A stretch of DNA of 64,000 bases from positions 298,808 through 362,807 of the forward strand of contig NZ_LT985325.1 of NCBI RefSeq assembly GCF_900290275.1, in the 5' to 3' direction. A program made the translations under genes and the position numbers. Positions 8,391 through 18,006 of this stretch are shown piece after piece; the first letter of the stretch is position 1; each line of letters begins with the position of its first letter. The notes beneath the pieces were generated by a model, which saw only the letters and a list, made by a program, of their open reading frames with translations, searched no databases and was not told the DNA's origin. Source of the DNA: Prevotella merdae. Lineage in GTDB: Bacteria > Bacteroidota > Bacteroidia > Bacteroidales > Bacteroidaceae.

Positions 8391-8503
8391 CGGATTGGCA
8401 ATATGTCAATAGTTAATAAACATGTGAAATTTTTAACATCTCAATATATAGGCACTTGCAAAAGTGCCTATACAAAAGTCTATGCCCTAAATTGAGCACT
8501 AAC
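8391..8503. repeat. Hairpin repeat with conserved tail, copy B
   Basis: Begins CGGATTGGCAATATGTCAA, contains the perfect short hairpin GGCACTTGCAAAAGTGCC (8451-8468) and ends with the 36-nt tail at 8468-8503 (CTATACAAAAGTCTATGCCC, TAAATTGAGCACTAAC). Copy C at 9306-9483 shares the full length; copy A at 688-799 shares only the tail. The tail ends 24 nt before the next start codon. Confidence 0.8.
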
Positions 8504-8527
8504 TTACTATTAGAAAAGTATAAATAT

Positions 8528-9262
8528 ATGTCATACATATTATTAGGATTTGAGATAATTATAATTCTGTTCATCTTCTATGCAAAGAAAAAGATTGAAC
8601 AGGGGGTAAAACGTGAGACTTCGTATGAGTCGGAAAAAGGTAAAAACATTGCAACTAAAGAGGACATAGAAGCAATAACCGAGAAAATAGAAACAGTAAA
8701 GAATGAAATATCCTACGAGAAACAACGGAATCATGAGTTTGTAAAGGAACGTGAGAAACGTTTGCTGAACATTCTTTTTTATGCTGAGGCTGTGGCGAAT
8801 GCTGTAAATCGGCTGTATGTTTATGGGCATAATACCAATAATACAAAACGTGTGTATGACTTGATAGACGACATTGCAAAGAATGCATTGCTGATTCGTC
8901 ATACTTCATCTGTGTGTATTGCTGCATATAGTGACATAATGAAAGATAACAAAAGCATGACAAAACTTGTGGACGACATACAGCTTTTGTGTGCTGAATT
9001 ACAGACGAAAGCTAATAATGTAGCAAATAACATCACTATGTTTAAGCATTTGTTTGAGAAGGCACAACAAGAGAATTATGATAAGGATGCCTTTAAGAAT
9101 GCGATACTAATAGGAATGTCGAATAATAAATTGCTTGATACTCCATTGCAATATAAGGATGCCGTGAATGAGGATATAAACCAATATGTTTTGTGGTTGA
9201 ACAATTTGTATGGTGAGGGATTGGCTATAAAGTATAAGGTTGAGACTATAAAAGAAAAGTAA
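8528..9262 (+). CDS. Membrane-anchored helical protein (244 aa), function unknown
   Basis: I place the start at the ATG at 8528 (MSYILLGFEIIIILFIFY); the longer frame upstream would translate the conserved repeat. One N-terminal TM helix (residues ~3-20) is followed by a charged, coiled-coil-prone segment (KKKIEQGVKRETSYESEKGK, then ITEKIETVKNEI) and an all-helical cytoplasmic domain of ~160 residues. I do not recognise the family. The architecture, short membrane anchor plus helical domain, occurs among membrane components of abortive-infection and sensor systems, but there is no diagnostic motif. It stands alone between two copies of the same hairpin repeat. Confidence 0.7.
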   Translation: MSYILLGFEIIIILFIFYAKKKIEQGVKRETSYESEKGKNIATKEDIEAITEKIETVKNEISYEKQRNHEFVKEREKRLLNILFYAEAVANAVNRLYVYGHNTNNTKRVYDLIDDIAKNALLIRHTSSVCIAAYSDIMKDNKSMTKLVDDIQLLCAELQTKANNVANNITMFKHLFEKAQQENYDKDAFKNAILIGMSNNKLLDTPLQYKDAVNEDINQYVLWLNNLYGEGLAIKYKVETIKEK

Positions 9263-9305
9263 GTATCCAACCTCTATTTAAGCGGTAAACTTAAAAGGTA
9301 TTATT

Positions 9306-9483
9306 CGGATTGGCAATATGCCAACTTTTTCGATAAGTCATGAGCAAAGCAAGCTTGCCTGAACCTTGCCATGGCGAGAAAAAGTATGTAATACTTAATA
9401 AACAAGTGAATTTTTAACAACTCAATATATAGGCACTTGCAAAAGTGACTTACAAAGGGCTATGGCCTAAATTGAGTGCTAAC
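9306..9483. repeat. Hairpin repeat with conserved tail, copy C
   Basis: Starts CGGATTGGCAATATGCCAAC (which contains the palindrome TTGGCAATATGCCAA), has ~50 nt not present in copy B, then rejoins it at the stretch ending AACTCAATATATAGGCACTTG, with hairpin 9432-9449 and tail 9449-9483 (TTACAAAGGGCTATGGCC, TAAATTGAGTGCTAAC). It ends 22 nt before the histidine kinase start. Confidence 0.8.
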
Positions 9484-9505
9484 GTTTGGCGATAAAATAA
9501 AGAAA

Positions 9506-10924
9506 ATGATAGATACTATATATTTTTGGATATTGTTTGTTCTTGTGTGTATAATAGCTATAGCTCCTGCTACGATCTTTTATATAGCCTTTTTCAATGA
9601 TGAGAATAACGATGCCGGTGGTGCAAGTTATTTAATGGCTTTGACAGCTCTGTTGCTGGGATTGGTACCTGTTGTGGGAGGAAATGTATTGCCTGTAGAT
9701 ATCCTGAATCTGTCTTTTTGGATAGCTGAGGGTATAATAGGAGTAACTCTTTTCTTGATTTTTATATTTCATGTTAAGAGAAATTCTCACTATTTGTTTA
9801 GCACATTGTTGACCTTTGGTATTTTGGGAACTTTGTGGTTTACACATACAAATATGCGGCTAAAACACGACTTGCCTTATTATGGCAATTTTTCATTTGC
9901 TATACCTGAATCTCTTTATTCTATATGGCTTCCATTTGCTGTGATATTGGTTTTGTTTGCATTAATGCTTAGACGAAAGGAAATTAATTATGTAGAGATA
10001 CCAAAAGAGAACAGTTCACCAAAAACAGTTAATGTAGAAAACTCATTTGGAAATGTCTTAATGAGAAAAAGCATAGAAGAACTGACTGAGAGATTGGCAG
10101 AGCAAAATGAAAAAATAGAGGCTCACTTAGCTTATTTGCTTAGTGAAATAAATAGTGTTAGAATACATAATGTGGTGAGTGATGATAAAAAAACATCCCC
10201 AAAGTTTGACAAGGCAATGTATGAGTGCTTGCAACAAATATCATCCAAGGTTGATGCCATCATGGATATTTCTTCCATGAGAGTGCCTGCAAATAATTCG
10301 ACTCATTCAAACATAATGCTTATACGCGAAATAACCCATTTCATAGCAACACCTTTAGCAAGTATAGAAGGTAATGTGGAGCTTTTAGGCAAAACCTTGA
10401 GCCAGAAGAAGGCAGATAAGAATCTCGTTAATTATATAGATAGAATAAAGACGAGCCTTACTATATGTAAAGGCATTCTTGAAACTTATCGCGAAATCTA
10501 TCTCTGCTCAAAAAGTGATGATAAGTTTGGATTGCGGGAGCTGATTGAAGAGACTTTTGAATTATATAGGGAGCGAGAACATAAAAAGTTAGTATTGAAT
10601 ACAAACATTCAAAGTTCATGTCCTTCCTATAGTAATTATTTCATGATGTCTTTGTTGCTTCCTATACTTTCAAATGCGGTAACAGCTTCTTCTGAAAACA
10701 CAACAGTAGAACTTATAGAAAGCAAAGGTGTTGTGAAAATATCTAATACCTATGTTGATGATGTTGACATAGATAAGATGGAAGTAGATGGATATTCTAG
10801 TAAACCAGAACATTATGGACTCGGGTTATATACCGTAAGGCATCTGTTGTCTACAAGAAAATTAGGCAAACTAAAGTGTTATAAGCAGAATAATAGGGTA
10901 TATTTTGAGATACCAATCAAATAA
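9506..10924 (+). CDS. Multi-TM sensor histidine kinase
   Basis: 472 aa from the ATG at 9506. An in-frame GTG at 9476 lies inside the conserved repeat, and the two other repeat-preceded genes start 24-29 nt after it, so 9506 is preferred. Four to five TM helices fill residues ~5-158, with no large periplasmic loop, so the input is probably membrane-borne or intramembrane. A linker/coiled coil follows. The HisKA segment is REITHFIATPLASIEG with phosphoacceptor H278, and the HATPase has an N-box-like ILSNAVTAS and G-box GLGLYTVRHLLS (~residue 438). The response regulator gene follows 8 nt later. The membrane domain is not one I can name. Confidence 0.82.
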   Translation: MIDTIYFWILFVLVCIIAIAPATIFYIAFFNDENNDAGGASYLMALTALLLGLVPVVGGNVLPVDILNLSFWIAEGIIGVTLFLIFIFHVKRNSHYLFSTLLTFGILGTLWFTHTNMRLKHDLPYYGNFSFAIPESLYSIWLPFAVILVLFALMLRRKEINYVEIPKENSSPKTVNVENSFGNVLMRKSIEELTERLAEQNEKIEAHLAYLLSEINSVRIHNVVSDDKKTSPKFDKAMYECLQQISSKVDAIMDISSMRVPANNSTHSNIMLIREITHFIATPLASIEGNVELLGKTLSQKKADKNLVNYIDRIKTSLTICKGILETYREIYLCSKSDDKFGLRELIEETFELYREREHKKLVLNTNIQSSCPSYSNYFMMSLLLPILSNAVTASSENTTVELIESKGVVKISNTYVDDVDIDKMEVDGYSSKPEHYGLGLYTVRHLLSTRKLGKLKCYKQNNRVYFEIPIK

Positions 10925-10932
10925 AAAAAATT

Positions 10933-11910
10933 ATGGATAAAAATGTAGAAGTACTGGTTGTAGACGATGATTTGGCGGCTGCTCAGACTTTTTCAGAACT
11001 TATATCTACAAAATACAGTTTCCGTACAGAAGCTTACTCAAACCTTGAGAAAGTTTTGGAGGTTGTTAGGACGGGTGCTGTAAAAGTGGTTGTATTGGAT
11101 GAGCGTATGCCGGATATGAATGGAACGGATTTATTTAAAAAGATACATCAGATTAATCCAAATATCAAAGCTGTGCTTTTGACGGGTGAAGCAGATCGCT
11201 TAGACATCATGAAAGCTGCTAAATTAGGATATAGTGATTATTTGGAGAAATCGAATATATCCGAACTTCCAGGAAAGGTTTTGGTAGCTTATACTCAATA
11301 CGAAACTAGTATAGTCAATAAATCTAATGAAGAGCAATTGTTGAATATTTTTAATCCTCTAAAACCTCAAACTTGGTTTTATTGTTATACAATAGGTTCC
11401 GTAGAATTGGTGGATAAAAACTTTACTTTTGAGGAGGGGTGGAAAACAATATTAGCCTTAGTCTCATCAGAGCAAACGCAAGAGTATTCCTATGAATATA
11501 CAAAAGAATGTAAGGTAATGGCTGGAACGGAATTCAAAGAGAGTGCAAACATGGTGTTAGAAGCTGGAAAGCTTGCATCTTTGAAGAGTCAGTTGGACTC
11601 AGTTGTTACAAGTCATATTGATAGCTCGCTGTCTCTTTCTGTAACACAAAAAAAGAAGATAACGCAAACATATAAACTTCAAGAAGGTATAGAGGAGGGA
11701 AAACAAGCTGTTAAAAAAGTTTTTGAAAGCAATCCAATATATTATAAGTTCAATGTTTTACTAAAGAAATATTGTCGTTTTTGTGGTAGTGTTCACATTT
11801 TTCCCATTGAGGTTTATAAGCGTATTCCAAAGGAGATGACAAGGGTGCATATTTTCTATGCAGATGGTTCAAATAGAACAATTGATACCGGGTCTGTTTC
11901 CATACAATAA
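10933..11910 (+). CDS. Response regulator with unidentified C-terminal domain
   Basis: 325 aa. Residues 1-~120 are a complete receiver domain: acidic pocket VVDDD (10-13), phosphoacceptor D56 in VVVLDERMPDMNG, LLTGEAD, and a conserved Lys in DYLEKS. Residues ~125-325 are not a recognisable helix-turn-helix, GGDEF, LytTR or AAA output. They include a helical section and a C-terminal beta-rich stretch with CRFCGS. It may signal through protein-protein contact. It pairs with the upstream kinase (8-nt gap), and the dTDP-rhamnose genes begin 39 nt downstream, so read-through into the polysaccharide locus is possible. Confidence 0.75.
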   Translation: MDKNVEVLVVDDDLAAAQTFSELISTKYSFRTEAYSNLEKVLEVVRTGAVKVVVLDERMPDMNGTDLFKKIHQINPNIKAVLLTGEADRLDIMKAAKLGYSDYLEKSNISELPGKVLVAYTQYETSIVNKSNEEQLLNIFNPLKPQTWFYCYTIGSVELVDKNFTFEEGWKTILALVSSEQTQEYSYEYTKECKVMAGTEFKESANMVLEAGKLASLKSQLDSVVTSHIDSSLSLSVTQKKKITQTYKLQEGIEEGKQAVKKVFESNPIYYKFNVLLKKYCRFCGSVHIFPIEVYKRIPKEMTRVHIFYADGSNRTIDTGSVSIQ

Positions 11911-11949
11911 TTTGAGCATTAATAGTCTATTCTTTAAACATTATAAGAT

Positions 11950-12852
11950 ATGAAAGGTATAGTATTAGCAGGTGGTAGTGGTACACGTTTGTACCCCATT
12001 ACCAAGGGCATCAGCAAGCAGCTTATGCCTATTTACGACAAGCCAATGGTGTATTATCCAATCAGTGTGCTGATGCTTGCTGGCATTCGTGATATACTGA
12101 TAATCTCAACTCCTTACGATCTCCCAGGCTTTAAGCGTCTTCTTGGCGATGGTTCTGACTATGGAGTACACTTTACTTATGCCGAGCAGCCTTCTCCTGA
12201 CGGATTGGCACAGGCTTTTACTATTGGCAAGGACTTTATAGGCGATGACAGTGTATGTCTTGTTCTTGGTGATAATATATTCCATGGTTCTGGCTTTACT
12301 GCCAAACTTAAAGAAGCAGTACGAGCTGCTGAGGAAGAGAAGAAGGCTACTGTATTTGGCTATTGGGTGAACGACCCAGAGCGTTATGGTGTGGCTGAAT
12401 TTGATAAGGATGGTAATTGTCTATCAATAGAAGAGAAACCAGAGCATCCTAAGAGCAACTATGCAGTTGTAGGTCTTTACTTCTATCCAAATAAAGTGGT
12501 GGATGTGGCAAGTAAGATTGAACCATCGGCACGTGGAGAATATGAGATAACAACAGTAAACCAGTGGTTCTTGCGTGATAATGAACTTAAGGTGCAGACC
12601 CTTGGACGTGGTTTTGCTTGGCTTGATACTGGCACACACGATTCTTTGTCAGAAGCCTCAACATATATAGAGGTGTTGGAAAAGCGTCAAGGCTTAAAGG
12701 TAGCTTGTCTTGAAGGTATTGCATATCGCCAGGGATGGATAGACGAGGAGCGTATGCGTGAATTGGCAAAGCCAATGTTAAAGAATCAATATGGACAGTA
12801 TCTGCTTAAGGTTATTGATGAGATAAAGCAGACTGGAAATCCAAATTTATAG
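11950..12852 (+). CDS. rfbA: Glucose-1-phosphate thymidylyltransferase
   Basis: Makes dTDP-glucose from glucose-1-phosphate and dTTP, the first step of dTDP-L-rhamnose synthesis; cytosolic. 300 aa, usual length. It has the nucleotidyltransferase signature [19 protein letters not shown] at the N-terminus, a metal-site region [28 protein letters not shown] and [10 protein letters not shown]. First gene of the rhamnose set; the reductase gene follows 9 nt later. Close matches to this motif set are diagnostic of RmlA/RfbA. Confidence 0.96.
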   Translation: MKGIVLAGGSGTRLYPITKGISKQLMPIYDKPMVYYPISVLMLAGIRDILIISTPYDLPGFKRLLGDGSDYGVHFTYAEQPSPDGLAQAFTIGKDFIGDDSVCLVLGDNIFHGSGFTAKLKEAVRAAEEEKKATVFGYWVNDPERYGVAEFDKDGNCLSIEEKPEHPKSNYAVVGLYFYPNKVVDVASKIEPSARGEYEITTVNQWFLRDNELKVQTLGRGFAWLDTGTHDSLSEASTYIEVLEKRQGLKVACLEGIAYRQGWIDEERMRELAKPMLKNQYGQYLLKVIDEIKQTGNPNL

Positions 12853-12861
12853 TTAGAAACG

Positions 12862-13776
12862 ATGAATATACTTGTAACAGGAGCTAACGGACAGCTTGGC
12901 AATGAGATGCGTATCATTGCCAAGCATTCCGCAGACAATTATATCTTTACTGATGTCAACCAGATAGAAGGTGTCGAGACTACTTATCTTGATATTACTG
13001 ATCTGGAGGCTATCAGAAAGATGGTGAGTGAGAACAATGTAGATGTTATTGTCAACTGTGCTGCATGGACTAATGTTGACGCTTGCGAGAATGACGAAAA
13101 GCTTGCTGCCCTTGCAGAAAAGCTGAATGCCGATGCACCAGAGAATCTTGCCAAGGCAATGAAAGAGGCAAACGGTCTGCTTGTGCAGATTTCAACGGAT
13201 TATGTATTCGGTAAGGAACCATACAACACTCCTTGCAAGGAAGACCAAAAGGGTACTCCAACTGGTGTGTATGGCACAACAAAGCTTCATGGTGAGCAGA
13301 AGATTATGGCAACAGACGTTAAGAATGTCATCATCCGTACTGCTTGGCTTTACTCTGAGTTTGGCAAGAACTTCTGCAAGACTATGCTCAATCTTACTGC
13401 TACCAAACCAACATTAAAGGTTGTGTTCGACCAGTGTGGCACTCCTACTTACGCCTATGACCTTGCCAAGGCTATTGAGGTGATAATAGAGGATTATAAA
13501 AAGGAAAACTCTTCGTCCGAGTATTCAAAGACAGGCATTTATCATTTCTCAAACGAGGGAGTGTGCTCATGGTTCGACTTTACAAAGATGATTGCCGAGT
13601 ATAGTGGTCATAAGGAATGTGAGATTAATCCATGTTATAGTGCAGAATATCCAAGTCCGGTTAAGCGTCCTGCATATTCGGTATTGGACAAGAGTAAGAT
13701 AAAGGAGACATTTGGAGTGAAAGTGCCTTATTGGACTGACTCATTAAAAATATGTATTAACAACTTACAGAACTAA
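12862..13776 (+). CDS. rfbD: dTDP-4-dehydrorhamnose reductase
   Basis: Last step of dTDP-L-rhamnose synthesis, NAD(P)H-dependent reduction of the 4-keto intermediate. 304 aa with N-terminal Rossmann motif VTGANGQLGNE, then NCAAWTNVDACE, ISTDYVF and the catalytic YGTTKLHGE (YxxxK). Length and motifs fit RmlD/RfbD. It lies between rfbA and rfbC with short gaps of 9 and 8 nt, one transcription unit. Confidence 0.95.
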   Translation: MNILVTGANGQLGNEMRIIAKHSADNYIFTDVNQIEGVETTYLDITDLEAIRKMVSENNVDVIVNCAAWTNVDACENDEKLAALAEKLNADAPENLAKAMKEANGLLVQISTDYVFGKEPYNTPCKEDQKGTPTGVYGTTKLHGEQKIMATDVKNVIIRTAWLYSEFGKNFCKTMLNLTATKPTLKVVFDQCGTPTYAYDLAKAIEVIIEDYKKENSSSEYSKTGIYHFSNEGVCSWFDFTKMIAEYSGHKECEINPCYSAEYPSPVKRPAYSVLDKSKIKETFGVKVPYWTDSLKICINNLQN

Positions 13777-13784
13777 AATAGAAG

Positions 13785-14363
13785 ATGGAAGTAATAAAGA
13801 CAGCAATAGATGGAGTGGTAATCATTGAGCCAAAAGTGTTCAAGGATGCCCGTGGATATTTCTTTGAGAGCTTTTCGCAGAGAGAGTTTGAAGAGAAGGT
13901 CCGTAAGATAAACTTTGTGCAAGACAACGAAAGTATGTCAAGCTATGGCGTTATGCGTGGCTTACATTTCCAGCGTCCTCCATTCACACAAAGCAAACTT
14001 GTTCGTTGTGTAAAAGGCAGAGTACTTGATGTGGCAGTAGACATCCGCAAGGGAAGTCCTACTTACGGACAGCATGTGGCGGTAGAACTTACAGAAGACA
14101 ACCATCGCCAGTTCTTTGTGCCAAGAGGTTTTGCTCATGGTTTTGCTGTATTGTCGGAAACTGCTGTATTCCAATATAAGTGTGATAACTTCTATGCTCC
14201 ACAGGCAGATGGTGGCATCAGCATCATTGATGACAGTCTTGGTATAGACTGGCAGATTCCAACAGAACATGCCATCCTTAGCGAGAAAGACACAAAGCAT
14301 AAGCTTCTGAAAGACTTTGACAGTCCTTTCTCTATTGACATGAATCTCTATCCAGAATTTTAA
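13785..14363 (+). CDS. rfbC: dTDP-4-dehydrorhamnose 3,5-epimerase
   Basis: Cupin-fold epimerase acting between RfbB and RfbD. 192 aa, family-typical. Visible motifs: DARGYFFESFSQREFE, MRGLHFQRPPFTQSKLVRC (with the active-site His), VAVDIRKGSPTYG, and the PRGFAHGFAVLSE segment. It is preceded by rfbD with an 8-nt gap and followed 12 nt later by rfbB. Confidence 0.95.
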   Translation: MEVIKTAIDGVVIIEPKVFKDARGYFFESFSQREFEEKVRKINFVQDNESMSSYGVMRGLHFQRPPFTQSKLVRCVKGRVLDVAVDIRKGSPTYGQHVAVELTEDNHRQFFVPRGFAHGFAVLSETAVFQYKCDNFYAPQADGGISIIDDSLGIDWQIPTEHAILSEKDTKHKLLKDFDSPFSIDMNLYPEF

Positions 14364-14375
14364 TAATAAACAGAC

Positions 14376-15521
14376 ATGACACAATATAAGCGTACAATCG
14401 TAATCACAGGTGGAGCTGGCTTTATCGGTTCACACGTAGTAAGACTTTTTGTAAACAAGTATCCTGAGTATAAAATCATCAACATTGACAAGTTGACTTA
14501 TGCTGGCAACCTTGCTAATCTTAAGGACATTGAGGACAAACCCAACTATAAGTTTGTCAAGATGGACATTTGCGATTTCGATGCTTTCTATCAGTTGATG
14601 CAGGATGAGCATATTGATGGCATCATTCATCTTGCAGCTGAGAGCCATGTAGACCGTAGTATCAAAGACCCATTTACATTTGCCCGTACAAACGTAATGG
14701 GTACATTGACTCTACTTCAGGCTGCCAAGCTCTATTGGGAGTCGTTGCCAGAGAAGTATGAAGGCAAGCGTTTCTACCATATCTCAACTGATGAGGTGTA
14801 TGGAGCATTGCAGATGACACATCCAGAAGGTATCAAGCCTCCTTTTACTACAAAGGCAAGTTCTGAGGAGCATCACCTTGCATACGGAGAGGATTTCTTC
14901 TATGAGACAACCAAGTTCAATCCTCACTCTCCTTATTCAGCATCAAAGGCAAGCTCCGACCATTTTGTACGTGCTTTCCATGACACTTACGGAATGCCTA
15001 CGATTGTAACTAACTGCTCAAACAACTATGGTCCTTATCAGTTCCCTGAGAAGTTGATACCTCTCTTTATCAACAATATCCGTCATCGCAAACCTCTTCC
15101 AGTTTATGGCAAGGGAGAGAATGTGCGTGACTGGTTGTATGTAGTAGACCATGCACGTGCTATTGACCTTATCTTCCATGAAGGCAAGGTGGCTGAGACT
15201 TATAATATTGGTGGTTTCAACGAGTGGAAGAACATTGACATCATCAAGACTGTTATCAAGACTGTTGACCGTTTGCTTGGTCGTGCCGATGGTGAAGACC
15301 TCAACCTTATCACATACGTAAAAGACCGTCTTGGTCATGATGCTCGTTATGCTATAGACTCAACAAAGCTTCAGAAGGAACTTGGTTGGGAACCGTCCTT
15401 GCAGTTTGAGGAAGGAATTGAGAAGACTGTTAAGTGGTATCTTGATAACGAGGAGTGGCTTGAGAATGTGACTTCTGGGGATTATCAGAAGTATTATGAG
15501 AAGATGTATGAAATTAGATAA
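14376..15521 (+). CDS. rfbB: dTDP-glucose 4,6-dehydratase
   Basis: Second step of the rhamnose pathway. 381 aa. Extended SDR with NAD motif TGGAGFIGSH, HLAAESHVDRS, ISTDEVYG, catalytic YSASKASSDH and NNYGPYQFPEKLIPL, all as in RmlB. There is an insertion around residues 145-175 compared with the Escherichia coli enzyme, common in Bacteroidetes. Completes the rhamnose set in order A-D-C-B; the flippase gene is 84 nt downstream. Confidence 0.95.
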   Translation: MTQYKRTIVITGGAGFIGSHVVRLFVNKYPEYKIINIDKLTYAGNLANLKDIEDKPNYKFVKMDICDFDAFYQLMQDEHIDGIIHLAAESHVDRSIKDPFTFARTNVMGTLTLLQAAKLYWESLPEKYEGKRFYHISTDEVYGALQMTHPEGIKPPFTTKASSEEHHLAYGEDFFYETTKFNPHSPYSASKASSDHFVRAFHDTYGMPTIVTNCSNNYGPYQFPEKLIPLFINNIRHRKPLPVYGKGENVRDWLYVVDHARAIDLIFHEGKVAETYNIGGFNEWKNIDIIKTVIKTVDRLLGRADGEDLNLITYVKDRLGHDARYAIDSTKLQKELGWEPSLQFEEGIEKTVKWYLDNEEWLENVTSGDYQKYYEKMYEIR

Positions 15522-15605
15522 ATTTATTTAGATATTAATTAAACAAGTTTACGTCATATTTAATAAATGTGAATTTATTTGTCTTGTATTTGGAAACAAT
15601 AGTAT

Positions 15606-17165
15606 ATGAGCGAAATTCAAAATAAATGCCAATCAAACAATAAACAGATAGCCAAAAATACGTTATTTCTGTACTTTCGCATGTTTGTGATGATGGGTGT
15701 GAGTTTATTTACATCACGTGTAGTCTTGGATGTGCTTGGAGCAGAAGATTATGGTCTTTGTAATATTATTAATGGTGTGGTTGTGATGTTTTCTTTTTTG
15801 AACACTGCACTATTATCTGCGACTCAAAGATTTTTAAATTTCAATCTCGGAAAAGGAAATCTAAAACAAACAAATAATGTGTTTTGTATGAGTCTGAACA
15901 CTTATTTGATTTTGTCTGCTATTATATTGTTGATAGGCGAAACTGTCGGACTTTGGTTTATAAATACACACTTAAATGTACCTGATGGTAGAATGTATGC
16001 AGCAAATTGGGTTTATCAGTTTACCCTCATGCAATTTATAATAAATCTAATCCGAGTACCATATAATGCTTCCATTATTGCGTATGAGAAGATGGATTTC
16101 TATGCTTATATTTCATTAGCCGAGGTTGCCCTTAAATTAGCAGTAGTTTACTTACTCTATATATCAACATATGATAAATTAATCACATATTCTTTCTTAT
16201 ATACGTTAATACCTTTGTTTATAGCATATTTATATATGCTGTATTGTAAGAGACAATTTCAAACCACAAAATATAAACTGTATTGGGATAAGAAAACTTT
16301 TAAGGAATTATTTTCTTTCTCCAGTTGGACTCTATTTGGGGCTTTAGCAAATGTTCTTGCAATTCAAGGTCTTAATATTATGATTAATATTTTCTATGGT
16401 GTTACAGTTAATGCTGCAGCAGGTGTTGCAACTCAGGTCTCGAATGCTGTAAATGGTTTTATAACGAATTTCCAAACGGCATTTCAACCACAGATTGTAA
16501 AGACATATGCAAATGGTGAAACTAAACGCTTTTATAATATTATTTATACAACATCTAAGTTCTCATTTTTCTTATTATTCGTAATAGCTTTCCCTATTAT
16601 TTGTGGAATTGATAGCATTCTTAATTTGTGGCTTGTTGACGTTCCTAAATATACCGCAGATTTTTGCACGTTAATATTTATATTTTTATCTATTGATGCT
16701 TTTTCTGCACCACTTTGGATGGGTGTTCAAGCTATAGGTAAAATCAAAACCTATCAAGTGTTGATGACCTGTATTGCATATCTTAGTTTTCCATTAGGGT
16801 ATATTGCCTTAAAAATGGGATTTGCTCCATATTGTATTTGGATAGTGCGTATTCTTGTGAATGTTGTAATGGTGTTAGCAAGATGTATTTTTGTCCAACG
16901 TAAATTTGGTTTCCCCATAACTGCATATTTAAAGCAAACGGTTGTGCCAATATTCAAGGTAATAATTATTTCTACACCTATACCATTAATCATAGCAAGG
17001 TTATTTCCTATAAACAATAGTGTTTACGGATTGTTGATATCATTCCTGGCTTTTTTTGTTATTGTTCCAACGATTATGTTTGTTGGTTTAAATACAAACG
17101 AGAGGATTTTACTCAAAGAAATGGTGGGTAAAAAAATACCATTTATTAATAAAAGATTTAAATAA
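15606..17165 (+). CDS. Wzx-type lipid-linked oligosaccharide flippase
   Basis: 519 aa, about twelve to fourteen hydrophobic helices, MOP/polysaccharide transporter superfamily. The start (IAKNTLFLYFRMFVMMGVSL, then TSRVVLDVLGAEDYGLCNI) is typical of Bacteroidales capsule or O-antigen flippases. It would move undecaprenyl-linked repeat units across the inner membrane before polymerisation by the Wzy-like protein encoded at 20573. Substrate specificity cannot be read. It ends 1 nt before the next gene. Confidence 0.85.
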   Translation: MSEIQNKCQSNNKQIAKNTLFLYFRMFVMMGVSLFTSRVVLDVLGAEDYGLCNIINGVVVMFSFLNTALLSATQRFLNFNLGKGNLKQTNNVFCMSLNTYLILSAIILLIGETVGLWFINTHLNVPDGRMYAANWVYQFTLMQFIINLIRVPYNASIIAYEKMDFYAYISLAEVALKLAVVYLLYISTYDKLITYSFLYTLIPLFIAYLYMLYCKRQFQTTKYKLYWDKKTFKELFSFSSWTLFGALANVLAIQGLNIMINIFYGVTVNAAAGVATQVSNAVNGFITNFQTAFQPQIVKTYANGETKRFYNIIYTTSKFSFFLLFVIAFPIICGIDSILNLWLVDVPKYTADFCTLIFIFLSIDAFSAPLWMGVQAIGKIKTYQVLMTCIAYLSFPLGYIALKMGFAPYCIWIVRILVNVVMVLARCIFVQRKFGFPITAYLKQTVVPIFKVIIISTPIPLIIARLFPINNSVYGLLISFLAFFVIVPTIMFVGLNTNERILLKEMVGKKIPFINKRFK

Positions 17166-17166
17166 T

Positions 17167-18006
17167 ATGATTCAAAAATTAAATGAACTACTTAGCATTC
17201 TTAACATTGATAGTGTTATATGCGAAGAATATGTAAGTCAAGCTTTAAAATATTCATATAATTATAGAATTGTCAAAGACGTTCGTTCTGCAACATTCGA
17301 GGCACTTGGAATTTCAAAAATGAAAGATGATAGAGTTGCATTGATAGTTGATGAGCGTTATCTTTCAAGTGTCTATACTGGTATTACCGAAGCATGGTTT
17401 CAAAGAACCAACATTTTAGTAGTTACTTATAATGCAAATCTGTATCAACCTCTTGAGTATATAGATCGTTGTATTGTAGGTAAAGCTCTGTTGCTTGATT
17501 CTTCAGAAATAAGTACTTTGGCAAATACTATTAGAATAAATAATGGTCCATTCCTTTTAAGAAGTTCTATAACTATTGATAATGACAAGCCTATAGACTA
17601 TAGTTTTTTAAATAGAATAATAAAAGGCGTGGTATCAGAAAACGATACAGTGTTTCTATATAATCCTGTAGAAAATATTGTTGAGAGCAAAGCTAATGTT
17701 CAAACTATAAAACCAGAACATAAATATTGTGTCATTTCAAAGTATATAGGATTTATATTAGGAAAATCTAACAGTAATTGTATTCTATGTATCCCAGAAT
17801 CATTACTTGCTTATGATTCGAATATTTTTAATTTCAGATGTATACCCGACAATTTCTGTATTATAGTATATGCAGACACGTCTGGTTTGATGAAACGTAT
17901 TAGACCTTGGATAGAGTCTAATAATATTTCACTTAAAGTGGTAGATTCTGACAATTTTGACTTTTCAGGTAGAAAAGAAATTATTTATATTAAAAACAAA
18001 GAATAA
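17167..18006 (+). CDS. Possible ThDP-enzyme-like N-terminal (PYR-type) partial domain protein
   Basis: 279 aa, not a family I can name with confidence. Residues ~35-125 read like the first domain of thiamine-diphosphate enzymes: DVRSATFEALGISKMKDDRV, then ITEAWFQRTNILVVTYN and NGPFLLR, resembling the segment that packs on ThDP in MenD or decarboxylases. The second half is beta/alpha without motifs. It overlaps by 1 nt (taATG) with the MenD-like gene, so the two products are probably made together and may form a complex. It could be a structural or regulatory subunit or a degenerate paralogue. Confidence 0.5.
   Translation: MIQKLNELLSILNIDSVICEEYVSQALKYSYNYRIVKDVRSATFEALGISKMKDDRVALIVDERYLSSVYTGITEAWFQRTNILVVTYNANLYQPLEYIDRCIVGKALLLDSSEISTLANTIRINNGPFLLRSSITIDNDKPIDYSFLNRIIKGVVSENDTVFLYNPVENIVESKANVQTIKPEHKYCVISKYIGFILGKSNSNCILCIPESLLAYDSNIFNFRCIPDNFCIIVYADTSGLMKRIRPWIESNNISLKVVDSDNFDFSGRKEIIYIKNKE

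Noticed and set aside
8456..8527. Upstream extension of the TM-protein ORF
   Set aside because: It would translate the conserved hairpin repeat, which occurs elsewhere as non-coding DNA.
9476..9505. GTG start for the histidine kinase
   Set aside because: It lies within the repeat tail; the ATG at 9506 keeps the 22-29 nt spacing seen at two other genes.
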